Assembly (NCBI GenBank): GCA_964500895.1
Contig: CAZCQP010000022.1
Span: forward strand, 1-40,958
From: CAZCQP01 sp964500895
GTDB lineage: Bacteria; Bacillota; Clostridia; Lachnospirales; JAISER01
Direction of reading: 5' to 3'
Length of the DNA stretch: 40,958 bases
Of the stretch, positions 1-7,581 are shown piece after piece; within the stretch, counting starts at the first letter, position 1, and the number at the start of each line of letters is the position of its first letter. A program made the translations under genes and the position numbers. The notes below the pieces were generated by a model, which saw only the letters and a list, made by a program, of their open reading frames with translations, searched no databases and was not told the DNA's origin.

Positions 1-2
1 CT

Positions 3-845
3 TGTAAGTATGGGCGGTCATACCGTGATGGCAAAGGCAAAAGTAAGCCGGAAAGCCAGTGGATTAAGGTTGCAAACACCCATGAACCCATCATTGACGA
101 GCAGACATGGGAAATGGCACAGGAAGTGAACGAGCGGCTTTCAAAATGGGTAGAGAACAGACGGCAACCTCGCCCAAGCCTGTTTTCGGGTAAGATATTC
201 TGTGCGGATTGTATGGTGAACATGACACCTTATTCACAAAAGCGGAGCAAGGAGAATGCCAAACGGCTAAACACCTACGCTTGTAAAACCTACACCGTTA
301 CCGGACGGCAGAGCTGTTCACGACACGGTATGAATGAGGATGTGCTGAAAGCGTTGGTGCTTACAAACATTAAGGCACAGGCAAAACTCATACAGCTTGA
401 CGAGGAAGCGTTGGTTCGCACTCTGCGTGAAAAGCTGAAATGTGGTATGGCAGACGATAAGGCCGCTACACAAAGGCAGTTACAGAAACTAAAGCAAGAG
501 CTTCACACGCTCGATGTTCGGCTGGAGCAGTATTATGAGGACAAAATCACAGGCACTATCTCCTCCGGCACGTTCTCACGCTTGGCAAGCAAAACGGAAG
601 CCGAGCGTAACGAAATCTCAGAGTGCATATCCGTATTGGAACAAGGCGAGAAAGAAGCCAAAGCAAAGCTGCATGACATTCAGCGTTGGGTTAGCCTTGT
701 GAAAGAATACTCAGTAATAACTGATGTGGACAGAGATTTTATCGAAACGCTGATTGAGCGAGTGGAGGTTGGTGAGAGTGAGATAGAAAACAGCGTTAAA
801 ACGCAAGATGTACGGATTGTTTACAGGTTTGTCGGTGTGGTTTGA
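3..845 (+). CDS. Large serine recombinase, C-terminal part (start outside window)
   Basis: The reading frame is open from the first bases of the window, so the N-terminal catalytic resolvase domain lies to the left. What remains resembles the C-terminal half of large serine recombinases of the TnpX/TndX kind. A short stretch ending at INEQ-type sequence (IIDEQTWE, near the start) belongs to the recombinase domain. It is followed by a zinc-ribbon-like block with CADCM and a later CK...C pair, then a long charged coiled coil (about residues 140-215), and a closing segment (LIERVEVGESEIE) typical of this family. Such enzymes move conjugative or mobilisable transposons and often sit at one end of their element. 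Family assignment is firm; the element it serves is not visible. Confidence 0.85.
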   Translation, partial: CKYGRSYRDGKGKSKPESQWIKVANTHEPIIDEQTWEMAQEVNERLSKWVENRRQPRPSLFSGKIFCADCMVNMTPYSQKRSKENAKRLNTYACKTYTVTGRQSCSRHGMNEDVLKALVLTNIKAQAKLIQLDEEALVRTLREKLKCGMADDKAATQRQLQKLKQELHTLDVRLEQYYEDKITGTISSGTFSRLASKTEAERNEISECISVLEQGEKEAKAKLHDIQRWVSLVKEYSVITDVDRDFIETLIERVEVGESEIENSVKTQDVRIVYRFVGVV

Positions 846-981
846 ATACATGTCCTTATCGGTGTATACTCTCAATAAGACACCGTACATGAAACAAAAT
901 ATTTCTTCCAAAGGAATGGCATTTTGCCGTTCCTTTTTATATTCACAGAAACTTAAAATCATCGAAAAGAGGTTTTTATAA

Positions 982-1299
982 ATGGAACTCTGGATCAACA
1001 ACAAAATGATGACGAATGAGCAGATTACAGAAATAGCTCAACAATCGTCAAAACACTTTCTCTTCTGTTTTGAACAAGACGACTTAGACGTTATCAGCAT
1101 CATTGAAATGCTGGTACAATGCTGCAGGGAACACAAAGAATTGGCTATACATGTCGGATTAATTCACTATTGCAAACTGTATCACCGTGACTTACCTGAA
1201 CACTACAAGGAAATCGCTGCTGATAACGGTGCTTACGACGATTATTGCAAAAAACTTGCTGCCAATCTTATTAGTATGACATCCCCAAAAGGCATGTGA
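982..1299 (+). CDS. Hypothetical protein, mobile-element associated
   Basis: This gene encodes a 105-residue protein that I do not recognise. The ATG is preceded by an AAGAGG ribosome binding site about 9 nt upstream, and the composition (several His, Cys and acidic residues, no membrane segment) looks like a soluble small protein. It sits between the serine recombinase fragment and the DUF3173-integrase pair, so it is probably cargo or an accessory gene of an integrated element. A minus-strand open frame at 711-1004 overlaps its start but has no ribosome binding site and is less likely. Confidence 0.55.
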   Translation: MELWINNKMMTNEQITEIAQQSSKHFLFCFEQDDLDVISIIEMLVQCCREHKELAIHVGLIHYCKLYHRDLPEHYKEIAADNGAYDDYCKKLAANLISMTSPKGM

Positions 1300-1438
1300 C
1301 GCGATTACTCTATAAGTTTCACCTGTAAGTGCGAACGACACGGGCTTATTGGTTTATCTTTGCTTATTCTGGTTCTATTAAGAAATGAAATCCAGTAGTA
1401 TTACAAATTTACGGCAAATAATTTGCCGCTTTAAAGCA

Positions 1439-1467
1439 TTGATTTCTGCGGTTTGGCGCGCTATACT
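1439..1467 (+). promoter_or_regulatory. Candidate promoter of the DUF3173-integrase pair
   Basis: TTGATT and TATACT are separated by 17 bp, upstream of the DUF3173 start. The -10 lies inside the loop of a GCGGTTT/AAACCGC inverted repeat (1448-1492), and a separate palindrome, CGGCAAAT-A-ATTTGCCG, sits just upstream at 1412-1428. These could be operator or recombination-protein sites. The rest of 1300-1520 shows no gene. Confidence 0.45.
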
Positions 1468-1521
1468 TTAAGAGTAAGCATTGCAAAACCGCTGCAAACA
1501 ATACGCTTGGAAAGGAGTAGT

Positions 1522-1713
1522 ATGATTACAATTACTAAAAAAGACCTTGTCTCGTTGGGGTATGGGCCTTCGTTTGCAGCCGATATTATCAGAGAAAGTA
1601 AGAAGTTGATGATTAAAAAGGGGCACATCTACTATGAGTCAAAAAAGCTCGACCGTGTGCCTAAAGAAGCGGTCGAGGAACTGTTAGGTGTCACCCTTAC
1701 ACAAGAAAACTGA
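1522..1713 (+). CDS. DUF3173 family small protein, integrase partner
   Basis: This encodes a 63-residue protein beginning MITITKKDLVSLGYG. The ATG at 1522 is chosen because AAAGGAG lies 4-10 nt upstream; an open frame reaches back to 1453 but has no ribosome binding site there. The sequence matches the DUF3173 pattern: an N-terminal helix with LGYG, then a segment that predicts the helix-turn-helix-like pair common to proteins encoded directly before Tn916-type integrases. It ends 34 bp before the integrase, so the two are probably co-transcribed. By position it may act as a directionality factor (excisionase-like) or small DNA-binding protein; that role is inference. Confidence 0.8.
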   Translation: MITITKKDLVSLGYGPSFAADIIRESKKLMIKKGHIYYESKKLDRVPKEAVEELLGVTLTQEN

Positions 1714-1747
1714 TTTTTATTTCTTAGCATATTAAGGAGTGAAAATC

Positions 1748-2920
1748 ATGTCAAAAGATCCAATCAAGAAAGCAGATAACGGAACATACTATTTCCGTGC
1801 AAATTTAGGATTTCATCCTATAACAAAAAAGCAAATTCAGAAATACCAGAGTGGTTTCAAAAGCAAACGCGAGGCAAGAGAAGCTTATTCAAAGCTGATG
1901 CTCACGAAACCGGAGGAATTTGCAGAACAAGAGCAGGAAAACGAAATCACTTTTAAGGAGTTTATACAAGATGTTTTCCTGCCATGGTACAAAAGCCAAG
2001 TTAAGGAAAGAACTTATGAAAACAGACTTCCTACAATCAACAAGCATCTTGCATATTTCTATCCGTTGAAGCTTCGCAGTATAGAACCCATGCATGTGCA
2101 AAAGTGGCAAATCAAGCTTAGCAAAACATTGACACCCTCTTATGTAAGAGGGATACAAGGATTGTTCTCAATGGCAATGGATAGAGCTGTGGTTTTAGGG
2201 CTTTCCGGTAGCAATCCATCTAAAATTATCGGAAATGTCAAGAAGCAAAAGACCAAAATTGATTTTTGGACAAAAGAGGAGTTTGAAAAGGTTCTTTCGC
2301 TAATTTACAAGGATGACTACTACCAGCACTTTATTTTCATCTCTCTCATGTTTTTGTTTATGACGGGGATGCGAATTGGTGAAGCAACAGCAATACAGTG
2401 GAGCGATATTGATTTTGATTCAGGTATTCTGAAAGTAGATAAGAACCTCTACTACAAGAATCTTGAAAATTACCGGTTTGTGGAAACCAAAACCAAAGCA
2501 AGCGAACGTCGTATTGTTATAGATTCCGATACACTTGCTCTTCTACGGGACTGGAAAGAGATTCAGCAGGCGGTCGTGAAAACGGGATTTGTGATGAGCT
2601 ATAACGGACATCCCACGCAGAAGCACACTTTGTCACATGCAATAACAAGATATTCCGGATTAGCGGGAGTACATCGGATACGGATTCATGCTTTGAGACA
2701 TTCTCATGCCTCCTTGCTTATCAGCATGGGAGAAAATCCTCTGATTATAAAGGAGCGTTTAGGGCACGAAGACATTGAGACCACCCTTGGGACGTATGGA
2801 CACCTTTATCCCAACAGCAATTTCGATGTTGCTCACAAATTAAAAGGCGTTCTCCAGTATCAAACATCGGCAGAGAACAAAGCCGACCTACCAAAGAATC
2901 AGTTCACAGTTTCGTACTGA
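1748..2920 (+). CDS. int: Tyrosine-type integrase, Tn916 family
   Basis: This 390-residue site-specific recombinase catalyses integration and excision of a mobile element by a covalent 3'-phosphotyrosine intermediate. The N-terminus has an AP2-like arm-binding segment (YYFRANLGFHPITKKQI), followed by a SAM-like core-binding domain (about residues 65-160). The catalytic domain carries R209 (TGMRIGEA), H314 and R317 (HALRH), H340 (LGHED) and the nucleophile Y350. The ATG at 1748 follows AAGGAG by 8 nt; an in-frame GTG at 1739 overlaps that ribosome binding site and is rejected. The gene points at, and ends 97 bp from, the 3' end of guaA, the usual arrangement for an integrase next to its attachment site. 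Confidence 0.95.
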   Translation: MSKDPIKKADNGTYYFRANLGFHPITKKQIQKYQSGFKSKREAREAYSKLMLTKPEEFAEQEQENEITFKEFIQDVFLPWYKSQVKERTYENRLPTINKHLAYFYPLKLRSIEPMHVQKWQIKLSKTLTPSYVRGIQGLFSMAMDRAVVLGLSGSNPSKIIGNVKKQKTKIDFWTKEEFEKVLSLIYKDDYYQHFIFISLMFLFMTGMRIGEATAIQWSDIDFDSGILKVDKNLYYKNLENYRFVETKTKASERRIVIDSDTLALLRDWKEIQQAVVKTGFVMSYNGHPTQKHTLSHAITRYSGLAGVHRIRIHALRHSHASLLISMGENPLIIKERLGHEDIETTLGTYGHLYPNSNFDVAHKLKGVLQYQTSAENKADLPKNQFTVSY

Positions 2921-2971
2921 ATCAGAGGATGAAAAGAAAAATGCAATGGAAATGCAATTTTTCAAAGAGAA

Positions 2972-3009
2972 AGAGCCAAAAACCCCATGAATACAGGCTT
3001 TTTGGCTCT
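2972..3009. terminator. Bidirectional stem-loop between int and guaA
   Basis: AGAGCCAAAAA and TTTTTGGCTCT form an 11-bp perfect stem around a 16-nt loop. It lies between the convergent int and guaA genes. On the guaA strand it is followed by TTTCTCTTTG, so it probably ends guaA transcription; on the int strand the trailing bases are not T-rich. Confidence 0.6.
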
Positions 3010-3016
3010 CCGTAAA

Positions 3017-3037
3017 CTACTCCCACTCCACCGTAGC
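3017..3037. other. Probable attachment site at guaA 3' end
   Basis: The last codons of guaA (minus strand GGTGGAGTGGGAGTAG) lie immediately beyond the integrase module. The 3' end of guaA is a known integration site of genomic islands and conjugative elements, which rebuild the gene end on insertion. No second copy of the GAGTGGGAG core was seen between 1 and 2920, so the other element end should lie to the left of the window. The exact crossover is inferred. Confidence 0.6.
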
Positions 3038-4540
3038 AGGAGGCTTACTAGTAATGTCGTAAACCACCCGGCTGACGCCTTTCACTTCGTTGGCAATCCG
3101 GGAAGAGGCACGCCCCAAGACTTTATGGGAAAGGGGAGCGTAGTCACAGGTCATAAAGTCGCTGGTCATTACAGCCCGCAGTGCAATCACGTAATCGTAG
3201 GTGCGGCTATCGCCTTTAACCCCCACGGAACGCACATCAGTAAAAACAGCAAAATACTGCTGCGGTTTATTTTTTATTTTATCTAGTTCTGTGCAGAAAA
3301 TGTGGTCTGCCTGGCGCAAAATGTCAAGCTTTTCCAAAGTCACTTCGCCCATAACCCGCACGCTAAGCCCTGGACCTGGGAATGGTTGCCGTTCTACCAA
3401 TGCTTTGGGCAAGCCTAGTTTTCGGCCAATGATGCGCACTTCATCTTTGAAAAGCCCAGACAATGGCTCGATGATTTTAGCAAATGCCAGGTTTTCTGGC
3501 AGACCGCCCACGTTGTGGTGGCTTTTAATGGTAGCGCCCATTTCGCCGCCGGACTCAATGACGTCTGGGTAAATGGTGCCCTGAGCCAAAAACTTAATGT
3601 TGCCCAGCTTGCTGGCTTCGTCTTCAAATACCCGTACAAACTCTTCGCCAATGATTTTGCGTTTTTGTTCAGGGTCTGTCACGCCTTTCATTTTAGCAAG
3701 GAATCTATCTTGGGCATTAACACGGATAAAATGCAGGTTTCGCTTGGAAAAGATGCGCTCAATGTCGTCCCCTTCGTTTAGCCGCATAAAGCCGTGGTCT
3801 ACAAAAATACAAATCAGCTGTCCGGGGATGGCCTGGGACAACAAGCTTGCGCAAACCGATGAGTCTACGCCGCCGGATAATGCCAGCAGCACCTTTTCAT
3901 CCCCAACAGTTTCCCGCACTTGCTGAATTTGTTTCTCTAAATAGTCATCCAGCCGATAGTCCGCCGTTGCACCGCAAATGTTAAACAAAAAGTTTTGAAT
4001 GATTTGGCGGCCGCCTTCCGTATGCTCCACTTCCGGGTGAAACTGCACACCGTAAAGCTTTTGCGCTGGGTTTTCACATGCGGCGTTGGCACAGTTATCG
4101 GTGGAAGCAGTGGCCATAAAACCTTCCGGCAACTGGCTGACAAAATCTGTATGGCTCATCAGCACAGAGGCTTCAGCATTGGTGTCGCTAAACAGTTGCT
4201 TTTGGGTGTTCAGGTTTGCTTTAATTTTACCGTATTCACTGCTATCGCAAGGGGAAACTTTGCCCCCTAACAAATGGCACATCAGCTGCATCCCATAACA
4301 GATGCCTAACACAGGAATGCCTAAGTTGAAAATTTCTGGGTCGCAATGGGGGGCACCTTTTGCATAGACGCTGTTTGGCCCGCCTGTTAAAATAATGCCC
4401 ATAGGGTTCAAAGCTTTCACTTGCTGGGCAGATAAGGAACCCGGTTTTACTTCTGAATAAACATTTAGTCCACGAACGGTTCTTGCAATCAGTTCTTTGT
4501 ACTGACCGCCAAAATCCAGCACGAGTACAAGCTGGCTCAT
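3017..4540 (-). CDS. guaA: GMP synthase (glutamine-hydrolysing)
   Basis: This 507-residue enzyme converts XMP, ATP and glutamine to GMP in cytoplasmic purine synthesis. The class I glutaminase domain (about residues 1-190) has the nucleophile C81 in GICYGMQ and the H168/E170 pair in FHPE. The ATP pyrophosphatase domain has the P-loop SGGVDS at 222-227, and the C-terminal dimerisation domain ends in KPPATVEWE, the usual GuaA tail. The length is normal. The ATG overlaps the stop of dapF as ATGA, which suggests translational coupling. The stop codon is TAG and lies in the presumed integrase attachment site. Confidence 0.97.
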   Translation of the reverse strand: MSQLVLVLDFGGQYKELIARTVRGLNVYSEVKPGSLSAQQVKALNPMGIILTGGPNSVYAKGAPHCDPEIFNLGIPVLGICYGMQLMCHLLGGKVSPCDSSEYGKIKANLNTQKQLFSDTNAEASVLMSHTDFVSQLPEGFMATASTDNCANAACENPAQKLYGVQFHPEVEHTEGGRQIIQNFLFNICGATADYRLDDYLEKQIQQVRETVGDEKVLLALSGGVDSSVCASLLSQAIPGQLICIFVDHGFMRLNEGDDIERIFSKRNLHFIRVNAQDRFLAKMKGVTDPEQKRKIIGEEFVRVFEDEASKLGNIKFLAQGTIYPDVIESGGEMGATIKSHHNVGGLPENLAFAKIIEPLSGLFKDEVRIIGRKLGLPKALVERQPFPGPGLSVRVMGEVTLEKLDILRQADHIFCTELDKIKNKPQQYFAVFTDVRSVGVKGDSRTYDYVIALRAVMTSDFMTCDYAPLSHKVLGRASSRIANEVKGVSRVVYDITSKPPATVEWE

Positions 4541-5376
4541 ACTTCTACAACTCCCTCAAATACTTTCTGACACGGGCCGGTCATATAGACCGCTTCATCC
4601 GTATAGTTAATGGTCAATGCACCGCCGATTAAATCCACGGTTATGTCATGGTTTTTGTCACAGGCACCGGCAAGCACCGCCGCCACAGCAGCTGCGCAAG
4701 CACCGCTGCCGCAGGCCAGGGTTTCACCGCTGCCCCGTTCCCACACACGCATTTTTAAATGGTTTCTGCCTAAGATTTGCACAAACTCTGTGTTAACCCC
4801 TTCCGGGAAAATGGGGCTGTGTTCAAACAGGGGCCCGATTTTGGGTAGGTTTAGACTGTCTACATCATCACAAAAAACTACAGCGTGTGGGTTGCCAAAG
4901 GACACGCAGGTAATGTGGTATTCCTTGCCGCCGATTTGAACCGGCGTGTTAATGGCGCAATCTCCCGGCACAAGAACGGGTATTTGATGGGCTTCCAACA
5001 GCGCCGGCCCCATGTGCACCTTCACAGAAGTAACCAGGCCATTTTCCACCGTTAAAGAGGGCTTTTTAATGCCGCCCAGTGTTTCAATGGTCATTTCGGT
5101 TTTGCGCACAAGGTTATATTCGTATAAAAACTTGGCCACACAACGGGTGGCGTTGCCACACATCTTGCCTTCACTGCCGTCACTGTTAAACATGCGCATC
5201 CGTGCATCTGCAACGTCCGAGGGCAAAATAAGGATAAGGCCATCACCGCCAATGCCGAAGTGCCTGTCGGATAACCGCAATGCCAATGCTTCGGGGGCTT
5301 CAATTTTTTGATTAAAGCCGTCCATGTAAATATAATCATTCCCACAACCATGCATTTTAGTAAACTTTAATTCCAT
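4537..5376 (-). CDS. dapF: Diaminopimelate epimerase
   Basis: This 279-residue enzyme interconverts LL- and meso-diaminopimelate for lysine and peptidoglycan synthesis. The two catalytic cysteines are visible, C73 in MCGNATRC and C222 in ACGSGACAAA, in the two mirror-image half-domains of the family. The N-terminus MELKFTKMHGCGNDY is typical. The ATG at 5376 is preceded by GAGGAG with 6-7 nt spacing; a TTG five codons upstream overlaps that ribosome binding site. The gene is followed by guaA with a 4-base overlap, and a 169-bp dispersed repeat separates it from purF upstream. Confidence 0.96.
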   Translation of the reverse strand: MELKFTKMHGCGNDYIYMDGFNQKIEAPEALALRLSDRHFGIGGDGLILILPSDVADARMRMFNSDGSEGKMCGNATRCVAKFLYEYNLVRKTEMTIETLGGIKKPSLTVENGLVTSVKVHMGPALLEAHQIPVLVPGDCAINTPVQIGGKEYHITCVSFGNPHAVVFCDDVDSLNLPKIGPLFEHSPIFPEGVNTEFVQILGRNHLKMRVWERGSGETLACGSGACAAAVAAVLAGACDKNHDITVDLIGGALTINYTDEAVYMTGPCQKVFEGVVEV

Positions 5377-5395
5377 AACCTCACTCCTCAACCAG

Positions 5396-5564
5396 CTTAG
5401 AACCTGTATTCATAAACGAAACGCCGACTTTTCGGCAAATTTTATGCCATACTGCGTTAAATTTTCTTGAAATACCTCAAGGGTATTCCTGCGAAAATTT
5501 GCCTTGCCTGGCAAAAAATTCGCTCGAAAATCCAGCATTCCTTATTATGAATAAAGGTTCTTAG
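5396..5564. repeat. Dispersed MITE-like repeat, copy 1
   Basis: This 169-bp unit is bounded by imperfect terminal inverted repeats: CTTAGAACCTGTATTCATAA on the left and the complement CTAAGAACCTTTATTCATAA on the right (18 of 20 match). The inside contains nested inverted repeats, including AAATTTTC...GAAAATTT enclosing AATACC...GGTATT. It has no open frame. CTTAG occurs directly at both edges and might be a 5-bp target duplication. A second copy lies at 12230. It sits between purF and dapF. Confidence 0.85.
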
Positions 5565-5572
5565 AATAAAAA

Positions 5573-6982
5573 CTACTCCAGCATTTTTTTGTTCACTTGC
5601 TGGCAGCCGTTGTTACCGGTGAAACAGTTTGTGCAGAAGGACAATGTGCATTTGTCGCAGGCTTTTTTCACCCCATCTACACTGATGTAGCCCAGACTGT
5701 CTGCCCCTATTGTACGGCAAATTTCGTCTATTGTCATCTGGTTTGCAATTAAGTTTTCTTCGTTGTCAATGTCTGTGCCATAATGGCAGGTATAGCGGAA
5801 TGGGGGAGAGGAGACGCGCATATGTACCTCTTTGGCCCCGGCGTTTTTAAGGCTGCGTACAATTTTTTCGCTGGTGGTGCCCCGAACGATGGAGTCGTCG
5901 ATGAGCACAATGCGTTTGCCTTTAATGTTGGCGCTTAGTGGGTTTAATTTAAGGCGCACAGCACTTTCCCTTTGGGACTGGGTGGGGTAAATGAAACTTC
6001 TGCCAATGTATCTGTTTTTCACAAAGCCAGAAACCAAAGGTATGCCGCTTTTGGCGCTGTAACCAATGGCCGCTTCCAGCCCGGAATCTGGCACGCCGCA
6101 GACCACATCTGCATCCACCGGGTACTCTTCTGCCAAAACCATGCCCATGTTGTACCGGGCTTGGTATACGCTTAAGTTATCAATCAGCGAGTCTGGGCGG
6201 GCAAAATAAATGTATTCAAAAATGCACAGCCCGCCGTTTTCTTGGTTGGGTTCAAGAACAACGCTTTCATGGGTTATGCGGCCTTCTTCCACCACCACCA
6301 CTTCACCCGGCTTCACGTCTCTTAAAAATTCAAAGCCACAGCTGTCTAGGGCACAGCTTTCAGAAGCAATGGCAATGCCGTTTGCATTCTTGCCAATGCA
6401 CAGGGGGCGGTAGCCGTGAGGGTCCCGCAGGGCAATCAGCTTGTTGTCGCTGCATAAAATGACAAGGGAAAAAGCGCCTCGTAATTCTCTGGCTGCCCGA
6501 ATGACCCCTTGCAAGGAAGTATCTTCCTTCATCATGCAATAGGCGATGAGAGAAGATACCACTTCGCTGTCGCTGGTGGCATTAAAATTCAAACCTTGCT
6601 GTTTCAGCTTTTCCTTAATTTCTTTGGCATTGGTGATGTTGCCGTTATGGGCGGTGGCAATACGGCCAGTTAAATACTCGGTGATAAAAGGGCCTACGTT
6701 TTCTTTCACATTGGTCCCTGTGGTGGAATAACGGTTGTGCCCCACACCTACTGTGCTTAATGGCAGCTTTTGAATCACCGGGTTGGTAAACACTTCACTC
6801 ACAAGCCCCACGTCTTTATGGTAAAGGATTTTATTGCCCGATATGACCGCAATGCCTGCCCCTTCCTGCCCACGGTGCTGCAAAGACAACAGCCCGTTGT
6901 ATAGTATGCCGGCGGCCTCCTGGGTGGTGATGCTTACCCCGAAGACGGCACATTCTTCCCGCAGCTTGTGGTTAATTCTCAT
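5573..6982 (-). CDS. purF: Amidophosphoribosyltransferase
   Basis: This 469-residue enzyme transfers the amide nitrogen of glutamine to PRPP, the first committed step of purine synthesis. The class II glutaminase domain begins after a short propeptide (MRINHKLREE), leaving C11 as the N-terminal nucleophile after processing. The phosphoribosyltransferase domain has the PRPP-binding motif VLIDDSIVRGTT. Cysteines in FRYTCHYGTDI and in the C-terminal CDKCTLSFCTNC match the iron-sulfur type of PurF found in Bacillus. The ATG overlaps the end of the upstream ANTAR gene by 11 bp. The TAG stop is followed three codons later by an in-frame TAA. Confidence 0.97.
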   Translation of the reverse strand: MRINHKLREECAVFGVSITTQEAAGILYNGLLSLQHRGQEGAGIAVISGNKILYHKDVGLVSEVFTNPVIQKLPLSTVGVGHNRYSTTGTNVKENVGPFITEYLTGRIATAHNGNITNAKEIKEKLKQQGLNFNATSDSEVVSSLIAYCMMKEDTSLQGVIRAARELRGAFSLVILCSDNKLIALRDPHGYRPLCIGKNANGIAIASESCALDSCGFEFLRDVKPGEVVVVEEGRITHESVVLEPNQENGGLCIFEYIYFARPDSLIDNLSVYQARYNMGMVLAEEYPVDADVVCGVPDSGLEAAIGYSAKSGIPLVSGFVKNRYIGRSFIYPTQSQRESAVRLKLNPLSANIKGKRIVLIDDSIVRGTTSEKIVRSLKNAGAKEVHMRVSSPPFRYTCHYGTDIDNEENLIANQMTIDEICRTIGADSLGYISVDGVKKACDKCTLSFCTNCFTGNNGCQQVNKKMLE

Positions 6983-7541
6983 AAGTCTTTAGTATCCCTT
7001 CTGCAACCGCTTTTTTTGTCATGCGCATATCCATGGCTTGCCGCTCAATATGTTTATGGGCTTCTTGCTCGGTCATGTTTAAATAAGAGATAAGAATGCA
7101 CTTTGCACGGTCAATCATGTGTATGTCTTCAATCTTTTGAATCAGTTTCACATTCTGGTCCTGCATACGTTTCAGCTTGTTTTGGGATGCTTTGGCCAGC
7201 TTGAGTGCCATTTTAAACAGGTTGGTATTCAGCGGTTTAGGCAAAGTGATGATGCCCTCGTCCTCTAGCTTTTCAGAAACTTCTTCATAGCTGTCTTTCT
7301 GCACCACCAGAATAACCTGATGAATCCCTTGTGATGCAATGTACCGGGCCAAAGCTTCCCCTGGCTCATCTGGAAGGGGAGCGTTGATGATGACCACATC
7401 AAAAGAACGTTCCCCAATGCACTGCCGGGCTGCCGTGCCAGATGGAACACTATCCACCTGGTGGCAGGAAACGGTTTGCAGCATGTGGGTGAAAAAGTCT
7501 GTACTTTTTTTTGAATAGGAAACAACTAATGCACTTTCCAA
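6972..7541 (-). CDS. ANTAR-domain RNA-binding response regulator
   Basis: This 189-residue protein has an N-terminal receiver-like domain (about residues 1-120). It lacks a clear acidic pocket: the position following the strand VVIINAPLP carries N where phosphorylated Asp is expected, so classical phosphorylation is doubtful. A coiled segment leads to a C-terminal ANTAR domain (about 135-187; IDRAKCILISYLNMTEQEAHKHIERQAM split around conserved A, K and QA positions). ANTAR proteins bind paired hexaloop hairpins and prevent termination. It starts at TTG (7541) after AAGAAGG, the only start that fits the frame. It lies between glmS and purF and probably acts on the glnN and glmS leaders. Confidence 0.88.
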   Translation of the reverse strand: MESALVVSYSKKSTDFFTHMLQTVSCHQVDSVPSGTAARQCIGERSFDVVIINAPLPDEPGEALARYIASQGIHQVILVVQKDSYEEVSEKLEDEGIITLPKPLNTNLFKMALKLAKASQNKLKRMQDQNVKLIQKIEDIHMIDRAKCILISYLNMTEQEAHKHIERQAMDMRMTKKAVAEGILKTYEN

Positions 7542-7581
7542 ATGTCCGACACCTTCTTTAAAACGTGTTGGTCAAATTTGA

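Noticed and set aside
711..1004. Minus-strand open frame overlapping the end of the serine recombinase
   Set aside because: No ribosome binding site, and it overlaps a better plus-strand gene start at 982.
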